Source of the DNA: Aquila chrysaetos chrysaetos
Taxonomy: Eukaryota; Chordata; Aves; Accipitriformes; Accipitridae
NCBI RefSeq assembly: GCF_900496995.4
Contig: NC_044010.1
Span: 3,224,001 to 3,288,000, forward strand
Reading direction: 5' to 3'
DNA length: 64,000 bases
Below, one piece after another: positions 1 to 10,696 of the stretch. The notes below the pieces were generated by a model. It ran no database searches, was not told where the DNA came from, and saw only the letters and a list, made by a program, of their open reading frames with translations. Each line of letters starts with the position of its first letter. Positions within the stretch are counted from its first letter, which is position 1. The position numbers were made by a program, and so were the translations under genes.

Positions 1-296
1 GGTTAGCTGTGCTTGCATCTCTACTTGTGTGACAGCATGTAGATGTCAACAGGGTCCTATTCCTGCGGTTCCGAATATCCCCCCACTTCCCGGCCCTTTG
101 CCAGACAGGGAGTATTTTGTGACTATTTTTCTTTTGTCTGTATCCATTGAGGTTTCCGTACAGAAGCATTTTCTGCCAGGCATCTCAGAACCTTCCTAGT
201 TATTACTGGTTTTACTCATCTGTGCTCTGAAGCCAACAGAGCAGGGACCAGCCTAGTTCAGCGCCGTGCAGAACATGCCTCTGTGTTTCCTTTCAG
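1..296 (+). other. FSTL1: FSTL1 intron, 3' part (truncated at left edge)
   Basis: This sequence precedes the first recognisable FSTL1 exon and ends in a pyrimidine-rich tract with AG at 295-296, so it reads as the 3' end of an intron. The upstream FSTL1 exons (signal peptide, follistatin-like and Kazal modules, first EF-hand region) are outside the window. I see no other feature in it. Confidence 0.85.
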
Positions 297-409
297 GGGA
301 CTCTGCGTAGATGCCCTCATCGAGCTGTCAGATGAAAATGCTGACTGGAAGCTCAGCTTCAATGAATTTCTCAAGTGCCTCAGCCCATCCTTCAACCCAC
401 CAGAGAAAA
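297..409 (+). CDS. FSTL1: FSTL1 exon: EF-hand-like segment
   Basis: The acceptor AG is at 295-296 and the donor GTAGGA at 410. The exon starts with one base completing a codon, then reads [18 protein letters not shown] onward and ends with PPEK plus one base of the next codon, which the next exon completes as Lys-Cys. The [12 protein letters not shown] loop is an EF-hand variant. Confidence 0.96.
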
Positions 410-3400
410 GTAGGAACTCCTTACTTGTATTGGGGAACCAGAGGGGTCCTGGGAAGGGAGGAAAGAAAAGAGACCAGCTTTGGGCCAGACATTGGATGCT
501 GTAACTCCACTCCCAGAGATAATGTTGATATATGCTACCTCCCATCTGACAGCACCCCTTGTCCCTGCATTGTCAGAAGTACTGCTTTTTCTGTCCCAGA
601 GCTCCCACAGCTCTTGTGATGAAAAACATTTGGATCTGAGAAGCAAGGGCGTAGGTTAAATGGATGTGGTATGCTTGGAAGGTCAACGCATGTATTTAGC
701 AGTGTGGAGATGAATCATGTGAGGAGTTCATGTCTGGATAACTTAGGAAATTCAGACCAGACCAAAGTCCTGCTACGCTCTGCCTTTCACACAGAGACCC
801 TCCCTGATGAACATCTCAAAGTTCACTATCCTTCCAAATCCTGCTTAGTGCTACAGTTCACGTGGAAGCAGCTTAGTGTTCTGCTGACCAGGCGTGCCTA
901 GCCATTCATCTAATTGTCCCCTCAGGGGGTGCTGGTCCAAAGGTGCCAGACTTACATCCCACTGCGGTGGCACCAAGGAGCAGACAGAGGCTATGCTTCG
1001 TAGGGAATATTAAGGTGAACTCTCTGTTGCCTGTTTCAGTGGGAAGCGAGGGATGCTGCACCTCCCCTGGAAAACACGGTCAGCTGGTTTTCACTTAACA
1101 CCATACAGGCCCTTGAGTGCTCTGGGGGCCTCGACTTAAACGTATAATAGAGCTTTGAGGAGAAATGTGAGCTGAAATGAGAAACCTTTTTTTTTTCCTT
1201 TCTTTCTTAGGGCTACAGCAAATACACAAATCATTTCCCCAACTTCTCCCCACCCAGAACAGCAATTGTTTCAGAGTAACCAAAACTTTCACTTTGGGGG
1301 TTCTCTTCTATGTATAACAGATTAGGATATACAAACAAATCCAATATTGAGTTTTCATTTGGAATTGAGAAATTGAAATGTGTTCTTCTGAGGAAGTAAA
1401 ATGAAGTGTTTGACTTTCTCAAATTATGTTTTGGCTGAGTTCACACACCAAATTCAGCATGAATGTTTTAGTCATAATGAAACTTTTGGTGGTTAGGGGA
1501 AGGAAGGCCTCCCCCAAAACTGTGTACCTCTTCTCTCTCTCAAGGCTTCTCCAAAGTATGTTGTCTTTAGTCTGCTCGCTATCTCACAACCACTGCCCTT
1601 GTTTTGTGCCTCTCTAGAGTGTGCCCTGGAAGATGAAACCTATGAGGATGGAGCAGAGACCCAGGTGGAGTGCAACCGCTGCGTCTGTGCCTGTGGGAAC
1701 TGGGTGTGCACTGCAATGACATGCGAGGGTCCGTATGCTCTCCAGACAATTACTGTACTTGGTTTTGTACAAAAAGGGGTTTTGCTTTTTATCTTTCGAG
1801 GGCACCAGCTATCCAGATTTCTTCTCTCTCCAGCTTTTCCTCAGCTTCCCTATGGGTGGATTCTGCATCACCTTCCCCATGCTCCGTGTTGGCCAAACCC
1901 AAGCTGGTTCTGTTCTAGAGGCCAGAAAGTGTGTAACTGGGTTGGGGCAATGCTGCTGGGGTTTGTAGTTTGGATTGGTGTAATGAAAATTCAGCACCAA
2001 ATCTTCCAGGCCAGAGCTACTCTGCATGCAGCTGGCTTGGGGCATGCACACACCAAACAGGTCACTGTCTGCAGCCATACATGTAGGTGTAAGCAAGTCA
2101 GCTTTCCTGTATGTGTGTCAGTATCCTCACTGTATCTGTCTTTATGGTATCTGTAAAGCAGGAGCTAGGGTCCTGTCTTGCCCCACAGGGGAGATAGGAG
2201 ACTTCATCCAGTAATGCCAAGAAAGCACTTTAGCTTCTTGCCATAAAAACTGTAGAAGAAAATAATGGTGATGGAGGTGAAGGGAGGTGGTGATCATAGT
2301 AAGGCAGGGTTGTTAGTCTGTCTGTTCTGCCTTTGGAAGGCCTTTCTTCAACTTTCACAGCCATGTTACAATTGTGAGAAGTCGCGGTGGGGTTGTGAAC
2401 ATCGGCTCTCCGTTTTGCCTTCTCACAGATGGTCCAGGGCCAGTGCAAAGCCAGCTTTCCCCTGCCTTGGGAAATGTATGGGTCCTTTTCAAGGAGCCAT
2501 GTCCACTCTCCCAGCACTGCGCTGCATTTTACTGGCCTTCTTCCCTAGAAACCAGGCCTTTGCTTGAGCTTTGTTTTCAGTGCTGTGCAGGAGCTGTCAG
2601 CACTACGTTAGTTCAGATCTATAGCCAGTAGTTTGGGCAGAGGAGAGAGGGGAATGGCAAGAGGTACGTACAGAGTTTTTCACATTTATCTGGCCTTCTG
2701 CAGCAGAGGCTTTGGGATCACCTCAGCCCAGACTTGGCTGTGGCAGCAGAAGCTCACCTCAGAAAAGATAACTGTAATACTGATAGAGCTGCCAGAGGAG
2801 CTGTGAGTAGGTCTCAGAGGTTAAGCAACCAAATGAGGCGCTCTTTTTGTTGCCTCCCCAGAAACAACCTTCAAAGTTGCTATGCAACACCCAGTCTTGC
2901 TGTCTACTTTGTTCCCTGCATCTATGGCAGAAGCATGCAATGGGACAATTCCTTGACTTTCTGCCCATGTCAGAGCAGCAGAGGGGTTAGAGGCTATTGT
3001 TAGAGGGATAATGAAACCAAAGACTCAGATTAGATACATCAGCAAGCTGCATCTCCACTGAGCTAAATTACCTCTTCATTAGGTGTCAGTTATTGTACTT
3101 GGATAGTACTGAGCTTCCATTTGTTCCCTACAAGAGGCCAAGATGTTTGAACTAATTATAGGTGCTTCTTTTAAATAATATGCAGCCTCTGCCATGTGGT
3201 TTTATTATTTATCACATGGGAGGGAGAGGTGGGGACAGTCTGGATACCCAGGTTCTGAAGTCCCAGGCAGCCACAAGGCCCATTCTCTTTCTAGGAAGCC
3301 AACCCACACCTTCCTCCAGCAAAGTCTTCCTAAGCTTGAGGTGTGCTGTGGCCGACCTGCCTCTTTTTGTTCTACGTGGTTCAGCCTCTGAAATTTGCAT

Positions 3401-3848
3401 CCCTTATTTGCGATAACGCTGAACTCCCTTTCTGTTTGCAGGGAAGAATGAGAAGGTGCCTGCTCAGAGACAGCGACCTGATCAAGACTTGACTGAGGAG
3501 GAGCTGGCTAGATACGTTCAGGAACTGCAGAAGCATCAGGTTAGCATGAGGCTGGGAAGGTCTGCTTGCACTAAGCGTCTCCTTGCTTAGAGGGGTTCCC
3601 TCTGCTTCTGTCACTTGGAGACTTCTGGTAGAAGGGGGAGCACAGTAAAGGGGGATCTCTGTTGCCTGTGGGGACAAATGCAGGTGTGAGGCTTTGAGGT
3701 GTAAGCCAGTGTCGGCGCTGCTTGTGGATGGACCAAAGGTTTCAGGGCACTGCCAGCTCCTGTGTCAGTGCGGAGCTTCACTTCTGTAACTCTCTTTCTC
3801 CAGGAGACGGCCGAGAAGACCAAGAGAATGAGCACCAAGGAGATGTAA
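297..3848 (+). CDS. FSTL1: Follistatin-like 1, 3' coding part (four exons)
   Basis: Coding segments are 297-409, 1618-1728, 3442-3539 and 3804-3848, ending in TAA. They join in one frame to give about the last 121 residues of a protein that is about 306 residues in the family. The first exon encodes the second EF-hand-like helix-loop-helix with loop [12 protein letters not shown] (acidic or polar at positions 1, 3, 5, 9 and 12, without the usual Gly at 6). The second encodes a compact VWC-like module with seven cysteines, including CNRCVCAC and GNWVC. The last two encode a charged helical tail ([10 protein letters not shown], ending STKEM). FSTL1 is a secreted glycoprotein of the SPARC/follistatin group that binds BMP ligands and cell-surface partners such as DIP2A; this role is known for the family. 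Identification is by recognised near-identity to vertebrate FSTL1. The 5' part is missing because of the window edge. Confidence 0.97.
410..1617 (+). other. FSTL1: FSTL1 intron
   Basis: GT-AG intron (GTAGGA ... TCTCTAG). It is moderately AT-rich with a T-run near 1188-1204. I recognise no repeat, RNA gene or extra exon in it. Confidence 0.85.
1618..1728 (+). CDS. FSTL1: FSTL1 exon: cysteine-rich VWC-like module
   Basis: The acceptor is CTCTAG at 1612-1617. The exon completes Lys, then reads Cys-Ala-Leu-Glu-Asp and carries seven cysteines, ending CTAMTCEG with the Gly codon split after its first base. The donor is GTCCGT at 1729, with C at +3 and +4, which is far from consensus, but it is the only position that preserves the frame into the next exon (G|GG AAG). 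Intron retention would leave the frame open to 2156; this is treated separately as a finding. Confidence 0.93.
1729..3441 (+). other. FSTL1: FSTL1 intron with unusual donor
   Basis: The intron begins with the weak donor GTCCGT and ends TTTGCAG. The FSTL1 frame stays open for 141 codons into it (to the stop at 2154-2156). I recognise no mobile element or RNA gene. Confidence 0.8.
3442..3539 (+). CDS. FSTL1: FSTL1 exon: charged linker and helix
   Basis: The acceptor is TTTGCAG at 3435-3441 and the donor GTTAGC at 3540. It encodes a Lys/Asn-rich linker, then the acidic stretch [17 protein letters not shown], matching the helical segment before the FSTL1 C-terminus. Phase is 2 nt in and 0 out. 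Confidence 0.95.
3804..3848 (+). CDS. FSTL1: FSTL1 terminal coding exon
   Basis: The acceptor is TTCTCCAG at 3796-3803, 264 nt after the previous exon. It encodes [14 protein letters not shown] and then TAA (3846-3848). The family C-terminus is a very similar Lys-rich peptide; human ends in Ile rather than Met by recollection. Confidence 0.95.
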   Translation, partial: ETAEKTKRMSTKEM

Positions 3849-6110
3849 GGGGCCTCCACACCGGAGGAGCCCAGGAGGATGGGCCCAACCTGCCACCCTG
3901 TCCTCCAGTGCTGATCTCAGTATGCACAAGTGTCTGCTACAGTTGCCCAGTCACAGATATTTACATTGTATAGCGATGGGTTATTTGTTTTGTAATACAC
4001 AGAGAATGGGGCCAGGAAAGGGGAGCAGAGCCCACCTGTTCAGGGAGCTTTACTGCTGGGGCCTTGGAAGGCTGGGAGGGACTTACAGCAGCCTCTGGGA
4101 CCCTTTCCCAGAGCAGACAGCTGCTCCCTCCAAGAGCTAACAGGGTTTTCTTGTTCCCCTGGATCTGGGGAAAGGACGGAGGTCAGTGCTGGATAGAAAA
4201 GGGGGTCTTCAATCAATACAATTGTCAGCACCGCCCTTGGCTGCAGAAATACAGGCCCGGCAGTTTTGTGGCTGAGCACGTGTGCTGCAGGGCATCATTA
4301 GCCAAGGACCTTGCCCTGCTTACCCTCCCCTTTGGTTCAAGCTCCTCAAAGCTGGTCAGCCTGGTGTGACACCTGGAAGTCGTGGTGCCATGCTGCTGGC
4401 ATGAGTCCAGCACGTTCCTCCTTGCTTTCCACCGGACTGTCCCCAGCAGCTCCTCCAGTACATTGTGGGCTCCAACACAACATGGTTCCTTTTGACCTCA
4501 TCTCACTCTTACTCTCCCTGCCCCCTCCTTAGTGGTGCTAGCATATTCTTTTCTTATCACATTCACATGCTGACTCCCCCTTTTGTTTTGGTTTTTTTTT
4601 TTTTTATTACTTTATTTCCTATGGTAGTAATTCAGCTTTTGTATGTTTTGTAGCTCTAGATCTTTCAAGAAGACCCAGCCTGTGGGTTTTTGTTATTGAC
4701 AGTGCTGTAATGCCCATGCACAGTTTGTATCGCACTGCGCTCGGCCACCGCAAACACCACAAGCAATTTGTGAGCCCTGCGCTACAGGGTATTTCTCAAC
4801 TGGGGATAGCAGTGTCCCTCATGGGAAGAAGAGACAGGGCTGGATGTAATTAGTTTCACCAGGCACGGATTGACACTGCAGCTCTCTAGCTCTTGCTCCC
4901 TTAGCTAGCATTGACCATGTGCTCAAAGTCCGTGCTCATGCCTCTCTAAATTTCCCAGAGGGAAATGCCAAGTAGTCCAGAGACAGAGGGACCAGGCAAT
5001 CCCATTAGCAGGGTATCTTAAAAGGCTTAACTACGTAAAAAACTGTTTAGTTGGAGTCAGGGCCGTTAGCCATCATCTTGGGCTTTCCATCTCCCTCTGG
5101 GGTAAGGCAGCAGCATTATTCTTTGATTCCAGGTCTGAGTTTGGAGTCAGGGCTGGAAGCCTCATTACTGACGCATTTCACGATGTCTTTGATCAGATGG
5201 TCTTTTACCAACCTCGCATCCCTTCACGGGTCATTTTTGTCTGACCCCTTTCTCAGAGCATCGGTCCTAGATATAAATGAAATGCTGTTCTGTTGACAAT
5301 CACCTCTGTAGCCTCCAGCCCAGCTGATTTTCTCCTGCAGTTGTCGAATGTACTTCATACACTCACAGGCCTGAACCTCCAGCTTCTGCATTCCCTTCAC
5401 GCCCCTGCTGTGCATCCCAAGCAGTTGCATGTACCCTGAGATGACTGCTTGTGACTTCCATCTTCCTGTTTGTGAGCAACTTCAGCAGTTGTTGCCAGGT
5501 GTCTTGCAGTCCCTAGTGCTTACTCAAGCAAAACTCCACATGCATCTGCAAAAGAATGTTCTGCTTGAGTGAAGATCAGCAGGACTTTTGTCCCAACCTT
5601 CCCCTTTTTGCACAGTGCTTTCCTTGGAGAGGAAGAATGAGCTGGTACCTAGCAAGCGTAGGAAAAGAAGAAAGCTTGGTCCCTCCTGTGGTCTCACCCG
5701 TGAGCCAGATTTGTTAAAAGCTGTCTGGTCTTTGAGCTGTTTTCCCCGATGTGAACCCAGAGGACTTCCATTGACTTTGGCACAGTGCCACATTTCCAGT
5801 GAGAATCATACTCTACCCTGCCATGCTTGGAGGTTTTGGCACAATACATGCAGAAGGGGGCCGGTTCTTCTCCCGTGAGGGTCTGGATTTGAGAAGCTGT
5901 CACCTGTGAAGGTGAGGGGAATGTAGACAATGCTACACTGGGACGGGGTCATTGTTTGTGTTCTGGTGGCACTGGATGAAGTGGTTGGTGGAATTAGGAG
6001 CACCCATAAGACGTAGCCTCGCTCCTCCCCAACAGTATGAGCAAAAAACAGCTTCATGTGCTGGATCTGGAGTCACAGGAACATTGTTAATAAATGTTTT
6101 GCTTTATTCC
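3849..6110 (+). other. FSTL1: FSTL1 3' UTR (inferred)
   Basis: The roughly 2.2-kb tract after the stop contains no plausible gene and runs to AATAAA at 6089-6094. This matches the long (over 2 kb) 3' UTR known for vertebrate FSTL1. It has a T-run at about 4592-4604. The exact cleavage point about 15-20 nt after the signal is inferred. Human FSTL1 carries miR-198 in this UTR; I could not recognise a counterpart here. Confidence 0.7.
6089..6094 (+). terminator. FSTL1: FSTL1 poly(A) signal AATAAA, preferred
   Basis: Canonical hexamer about 2.24 kb after the stop, followed by a T-rich stretch and then a GT-rich stretch around 6126-6140, as expected for a cleavage site. Confidence 0.65.
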
Positions 6111-7067
6111 AACCCTGCTTTGAAAGGTAGTTTGTGCCTCCCAGCTCGCTTCCTTCCAGCTTGGATCATTAAAGTGCCTTAGAGAAAACACAACAGCTTG
6201 CCTTAAAGGCTTTCCCTGGATGGAGATAACATCTTATTGTCCAGTCAGGAAAATCTCCAACTGGGAGAAGCAGAGCATGTGCAGGAAGGGGAGGCTAATC
6301 CATGGCTGAAGGGCTTCTGTAGGCTGCATTACGCGATACGTTCTCTACTCCCCTTCCTGTCTCCTGTGGATGTGCGCTCTACAAGGATGGCTGCTGGGGA
6401 CAGCTGGAGAGGTCGGTGCTGGCAGTTGAGGTTTACAGAGCTTGCGCTTGCACTGACGGCAGAGGGATGAGCTGCTGTCTCGGGCAAGGCAAGCTGAGCT
6501 CTCTGACAAGCCATACAACAGATCCTAGGATAGCCTGGGGCAGCGGGGTAGGAGTGCGGTGAACGTGCCTCCGCGGAAAGGGCTGCCACGTGCGGAGCCT
6601 TTTCCTCCTTGTGCCCTCAAAGGGAAACACAGCTGTGGAGAGCGATGCCGGCTCTAAGGGCTACGGTACCCAAAGGGGACCGAAACATCTCGCCTCCCCG
6701 CACCGAGGGGAAGGGCAACCGTTCGGTGAGCGATGCCCAGACTGTACCCTGCAGCAGGCTGGTCAGTCGCTAACTTCTGCTGGGTGACTTGGCTGCTGGG
6801 GAAGGAAGTGCTGAATTCCAGCCATTGCCCTCTGGGACAATTGCTGTACAGACTGCAAGGGGCAGGGAAGGCAGGTTTGGTTTTGGTTTGTTTTTTTTTT
6901 TCCAAAAAGCCAAATTTAAGCAACAAACAAAAAAGTCCCACTCCTCCCTCTATATTCCCTCCTGTACGTGTGTGAAATTTATCAGTATTCTGTAGGTTTC
7001 CTTAGTGCACTTATTTTACTTGATTTTGTAATTTTTTTGAAGCAGGGGGGTTTGGATATTACTGCCA

Positions 7068-7073
7068 AATAAA
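7068..7073 (+). terminator. FSTL1: Possible distal FSTL1 poly(A) signal
   Basis: A second AATAAA lies in an AT-rich stretch about 3.2 kb after the FSTL1 stop, followed by A-rich then T-rich sequence. It could support a longer FSTL1 transcript or be chance. Confidence 0.3.
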
Positions 7074-7169
7074 TGAAACAAAATTTAAAAAATAACACGT
7101 GGATTTTTTTTATTTCTCACAAGCCATATACCTCATTTTCCTCTTAAAAAAAAACCAGCTATCTTTCTG

Positions 7170-7350
7170 CACACCCCATGATGGCATTGATACACAGATC
7201 TCGATGCATTTGACAAAAGTGAGACATGACTGTCTCTGTTTTATAGCTGGGGAAACCGAGGTACAGCAGAGAGGAGTGGGAAGTCGCAATCACGTGGCGA
7301 GCCAGCAGCAGAGATGCAGCCGGCAGCCATGACTTCTGCCTCCCAGCCAC
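7170..7350 (-). repeat. MIR-type ancient SINE
   Basis: The stretch reading TTTTATAGCTGGGGAAACC, then GAGGTACAG, then a 'gagccagcagcagagatgca'-like part, follows the well-known antisense MIR order: fewer-bases-than-consensus 'ttttacag..gaggaaac..gaggca', then 'gccagtggcagagc', then 'ctcccag..gctcttaac'. It is clearly diverged, as expected for amniote-wide MIR copies. Confidence 0.65.
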
Positions 7351-7489
7351 ACACTCTTAACGATGAGAGTTTCCTTTCAGTATCCCCCGTTCGCTGCCCC
7401 AGCACACACTCCACCTGTGCCATTGGGAAGGAATAACCTAGCAGCTCTCCACGTGTAATGCGATCACACGATGAACGTGCGTTAAGGTA

Positions 7490-8065
7490 ATGCTCCCGAT
7501 GGAAAGGCAAACCATTGTAGAATGGGGAGAATACAGAGGGACGCAGGCGGTGAAGTACAGGGCAATCGCTCTGTCCCGTGTGGCATTGAGGGAGCCTCAG
7601 CTGGAGTACCTTCTGGTTTGGGCAGTGCCTTTCACAAAACGGGTGGATCAGGTGGAAAGAATGCAGAGGCAAGTAAAATAACTAAAGGCCTCAAAAACGT
7701 GACTTACAAGGACAGAGCAGAAGCCTTAGGCACAGTTAAGAAGGAAGGCTCTAACTGTTTTCAGGTGGAGACTGCTACCAAGACGAACATACCCATCTCG
7801 CTGTGGCAGATGGGACACTAGCTTCAGTTGCGGCAGCCAGGGCAGATCTAGATGAGACGTCAGGGAATGCTTTTGAATGTCAAGGTTAGCAAAGAACTGG
7901 AAGACGCTTCCGTGATATTTCACAGACTTCGTCCCTGTATGGGTTTTAAGAAAAGACTTGAGTAACAGCTATTGGGAGTAGACCAAGTATAGCTGATCCT
8001 ACCCTAAGATGGGAGAACAGGGGGGTGACCCTCCTGAGGTCCCGTCTGTTTCTGATAGGACCTTA
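7490..8065 (+). mobile_element. Old CR1 LINE fragment
   Basis: Translated pieces resemble the C-terminal part of CR1 ORF2: a decayed arginine-proline 'leucine-glutamate-tyrosine' block (EPQLEYLLVWAVPF), then RVDQVERMQRQ, then a tail ending in 'gggtgaccctcctgaggtcc', which matches the usual CR1 3' end. It carries frameshifts and indels and is 5'-truncated, as most genomic CR1 copies are. Boundaries are approximate. Confidence 0.7.
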
Positions 8066-10316
8066 CGAAGACAGGGCTGAATGGCTAATGTCACCTTTGC
8101 TGAACTGAATGATGAAATGTCCTTTAATGGTGTCGTGTAACAGGAGGATAATGTCTTACCATTCATCTCCCCCGTAACTGTAATGGACTTAGCAACTTCT
8201 ACTACCATGAGCTCTTCTGTGCAAATGACAGTCCAACAGAAGAGAAGGCTGCACTCCTTTGTTTCACTTGGTACACTCCTTCCAAAGCTGTTAAAAAAAA
8301 AAACCAAAAACATTGCCTCTTACATGTTACTTTTCACACCAAATGGCCTCTTTAGCATGTACCAGCTGCTGCATAAACAGTCTTAACTGTGGCATTCCCA
8401 GCCCATTCACTGCTCAACTGTAAAGTGGGTCTGCTTTATTACTTTAATTTCTACTGCTAGAATTTCCCAGGATTTTAAGAAGGAACGAAAGGACTTGTCC
8501 ACGAAGAATTTAGCTAGATGGCACTATACTTTGCCTTGTGCATCATGCATACTCACTGAAGCAAAATGACTTTGGGGTGGGAGAGAGGAAGATCAGGAAG
8601 GCTGTGGTCCACCTCTAGCAGAGGCCTGGCAAAACCTCTGACCTGTTTATGGAGTTAAGCACATACAAGTATTAACGAGTTGCTGCACTGTGTAACTACA
8701 TGCACTTAGTCGCTTCACAATTCTCCAGCATTGTTAAGCTTCAAACTGAGAAATATGCTATTTACGTGGTTGATCAAGACTGAACTGCATTTGTAAGGTA
8801 TTTATTAACTTTAATTCTGAAGATGAGAACAAACTAACCTATCATAAGACTCAGTTCCTGAAAAGAATGAACTGGTTCACAGGACACAACTTTGGGAGAG
8901 CACAGGCTCAGAGCACTGCAGGAGGCAAGAGCAAAATCCAGATGACCTTGCTCTTGTGCTTACATAAACCCTCCCACAAACTATCCCGATCCAGCTGAAA
9001 CAGCGCAACCTTTATAGAGCGGGCAAAATTACATTGAAATAACTGTACGGGTACAGTGTCTGCTCTTACGTGGCTATCTCTGGGTTCACATCAGGGGTTG
9101 CATCTGTGAATCCGTAGAGACTTATGAAACAAATGAAACAAGTCTAACAGAAGGTGACCTTTTCATTCCCACCCACTATGGCACACCATTTCTTGAAGGC
9201 TGGGCACAGCCTTGACAACTCCCTGCTTATGGGAACGGGAGCTGTCACTTCAAAATATTTGTAGTGGTAAAATCCAGAGTTTGTAGGAGCGCCAAGGGAA
9301 GGACAAATGCACCATGGGTTTCGTCCACAGTATTCTGGACACCTTTGAACTCAGCATTGTTACTGCTTCACGCATTGTTTTTAAGCTCTTGGCTGGTACC
9401 AGCCAAGCGTGGTTGGTTTGCGTTTCTTCCACTCTAAGATGACAGAGATTTGGGGGTATATGAAGCGTTTTAAGTGAGTGGGAGATCGCCACTCCGTTCT
9501 TTCGGGTTCTTCTATGCATCATAAGGAAGCAAATCTGTTTCTTAAGCGCGGACTTTGTCAGGGCAAAAGTTCCCTTGGGCTGTGAATCTTCTCATTGTCG
9601 TGACACACGGCTGCTGCTTCTTCCAGTGGGCGATTACCGATTACACCGCTGTTAACCTGTGTCCAAAGGGCGATGAACTGGAATCCCAAATCCCGAGTTG
9701 CCTCTTCATATATGGTACAACCAGAGTCAGCTCCGTATCAATCCGTAACCTGCATCAGGCCCCTTCGCCTGACAAGACCCAACATGTTAAGTGGATTAAC
9801 TGCTGCCAACGGCCTAGCTCACGATTAAAGCTGTCTTTTCACATCCGGACAAGGAGATACGCCGAGGTGCCTCTGAGAAGGCTCCTGTGGTTTGGTGCCC
9901 CACCAGCAGCAGGTCTGCAAGGACCAAAGCGGACAAAACCCCGCACAAAACCCACAAGGCCGGGACGCCACGGGCCAGGCCCCGCCGCCGGCAGTCACCA
10001 CAGAGAGAGGCCTTGGGGTGCTGGGGGGGGACGGGGGGCGGGCAGAGCGCCTTTTCTCCGGGCTCTGAGGATGAGTGAAAAGGCGAGGAGGGAGGTTATT
10101 TTTTGATTTTCCCGTTCGAGGGACTCGGAGCTTTCGTGTCGCCCGACTCCAGCGGGGCGCGGGGGGTGCCCGCCTCCTCTCCACAGCCGCTGCCCCGCTC
10201 CGCCCTTCTCTCTCATGCTCGTTTCGGGGCCGCGGCTGGGCCCGCTCTCTTCGCCTCCCTCCCGCGGGCGCCCCGCAACCTGCATAAGAGCGCTCGCCCC
10301 TCTCCGGCCCCGCGTT

Positions 10317-10331
10317 GGGGGGGGGGGGGGG
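10317..10331 (+). repeat. Poly-G run (15 nt)
   Basis: Fifteen consecutive G within the LRRC58 CpG island. It can form a G-quadruplex and its length is prone to sequencing error. Confidence 0.95.
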
Positions 10332-10375
10332 AGCCTCTCTTCACGCCTGAGGCGGGGGCGAACCCGGGATCGAGC

Positions 10376-10696
10376 ATGGAGCCGTGGTGTACCCACAGAG
10401 GCGGGAGGAAGGGAGGGGGCTATTCAGATTCCGGGGTGGGGCGGGGCGGGGCGAGGCGTGGGAGCCCCCGGGGTGACGCAAGGGCGGCGGCGGCGGTGTG
10501 TGGGGACGGCGGTCGGTGCGAGCGGGATGGCGGCGGCGGCGGCGGGCGGCGCGGCCCCGGAGCAGGAGCCGGAGCCGGAGCCACCGCGGCGCGGCCCGGT
10601 GGAGGACGAGGACGAGGAGGAGGAGGAGGAGGAGGAGGCGGCGGTGGGAGCGGAGGCGGAGCTGTCGGCGGAGCTGTCGGCGCGGCGCAGCGCTGA
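10376..10696 (+). other. Overlapping upstream reading frame of LRRC58
   Basis: An ATG with A at -3 and G at +4 (a strong Kozak context) opens a 106-codon frame starting MEPWCTHRGG. It runs past the LRRC58 start codon in another frame and ends at 10696. It only matters if transcription begins upstream of 10376. The peptide is Gly/Arg-rich and low-complexity, so a translation-control role is more plausible than a functional protein. Confidence 0.35.
10474..10481 (+). promoter_or_regulatory. LRRC58: TGACGCAA, CRE/C-EBP-ATF-like half site
   Basis: The octamer resembles composite ATF/C-EBP response elements (family consensus TGATGNAAT) with the CRE core TGACG. It lies 46 nt before the LRRC58 start codon. 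Function is inferred from the motif only. Confidence 0.35.

Larger units (their letters stand above)
6111..9959. other. FSTL1-LRRC58 intergenic region
   Basis: No gene is recognised. It contains a MIR-type SINE (about 7170-7350) and a decayed CR1 (about 7490-8065). The rest is unique sequence of average composition that becomes GC-rich after about 9900. Open frames here are short and lack family features. Confidence 0.75.

Noticed and set aside
3849-6110. Search for a miR-198-like hairpin in the FSTL1 3' UTR
   Set aside because: No stretch resembling the human precursor could be recognised by eye.
9555-10106. 183-codon open frame just upstream of LRRC58
   Set aside because: No family resemblance; half of it is CpG-island sequence. 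Could be leader sequence but not supported as a gene.
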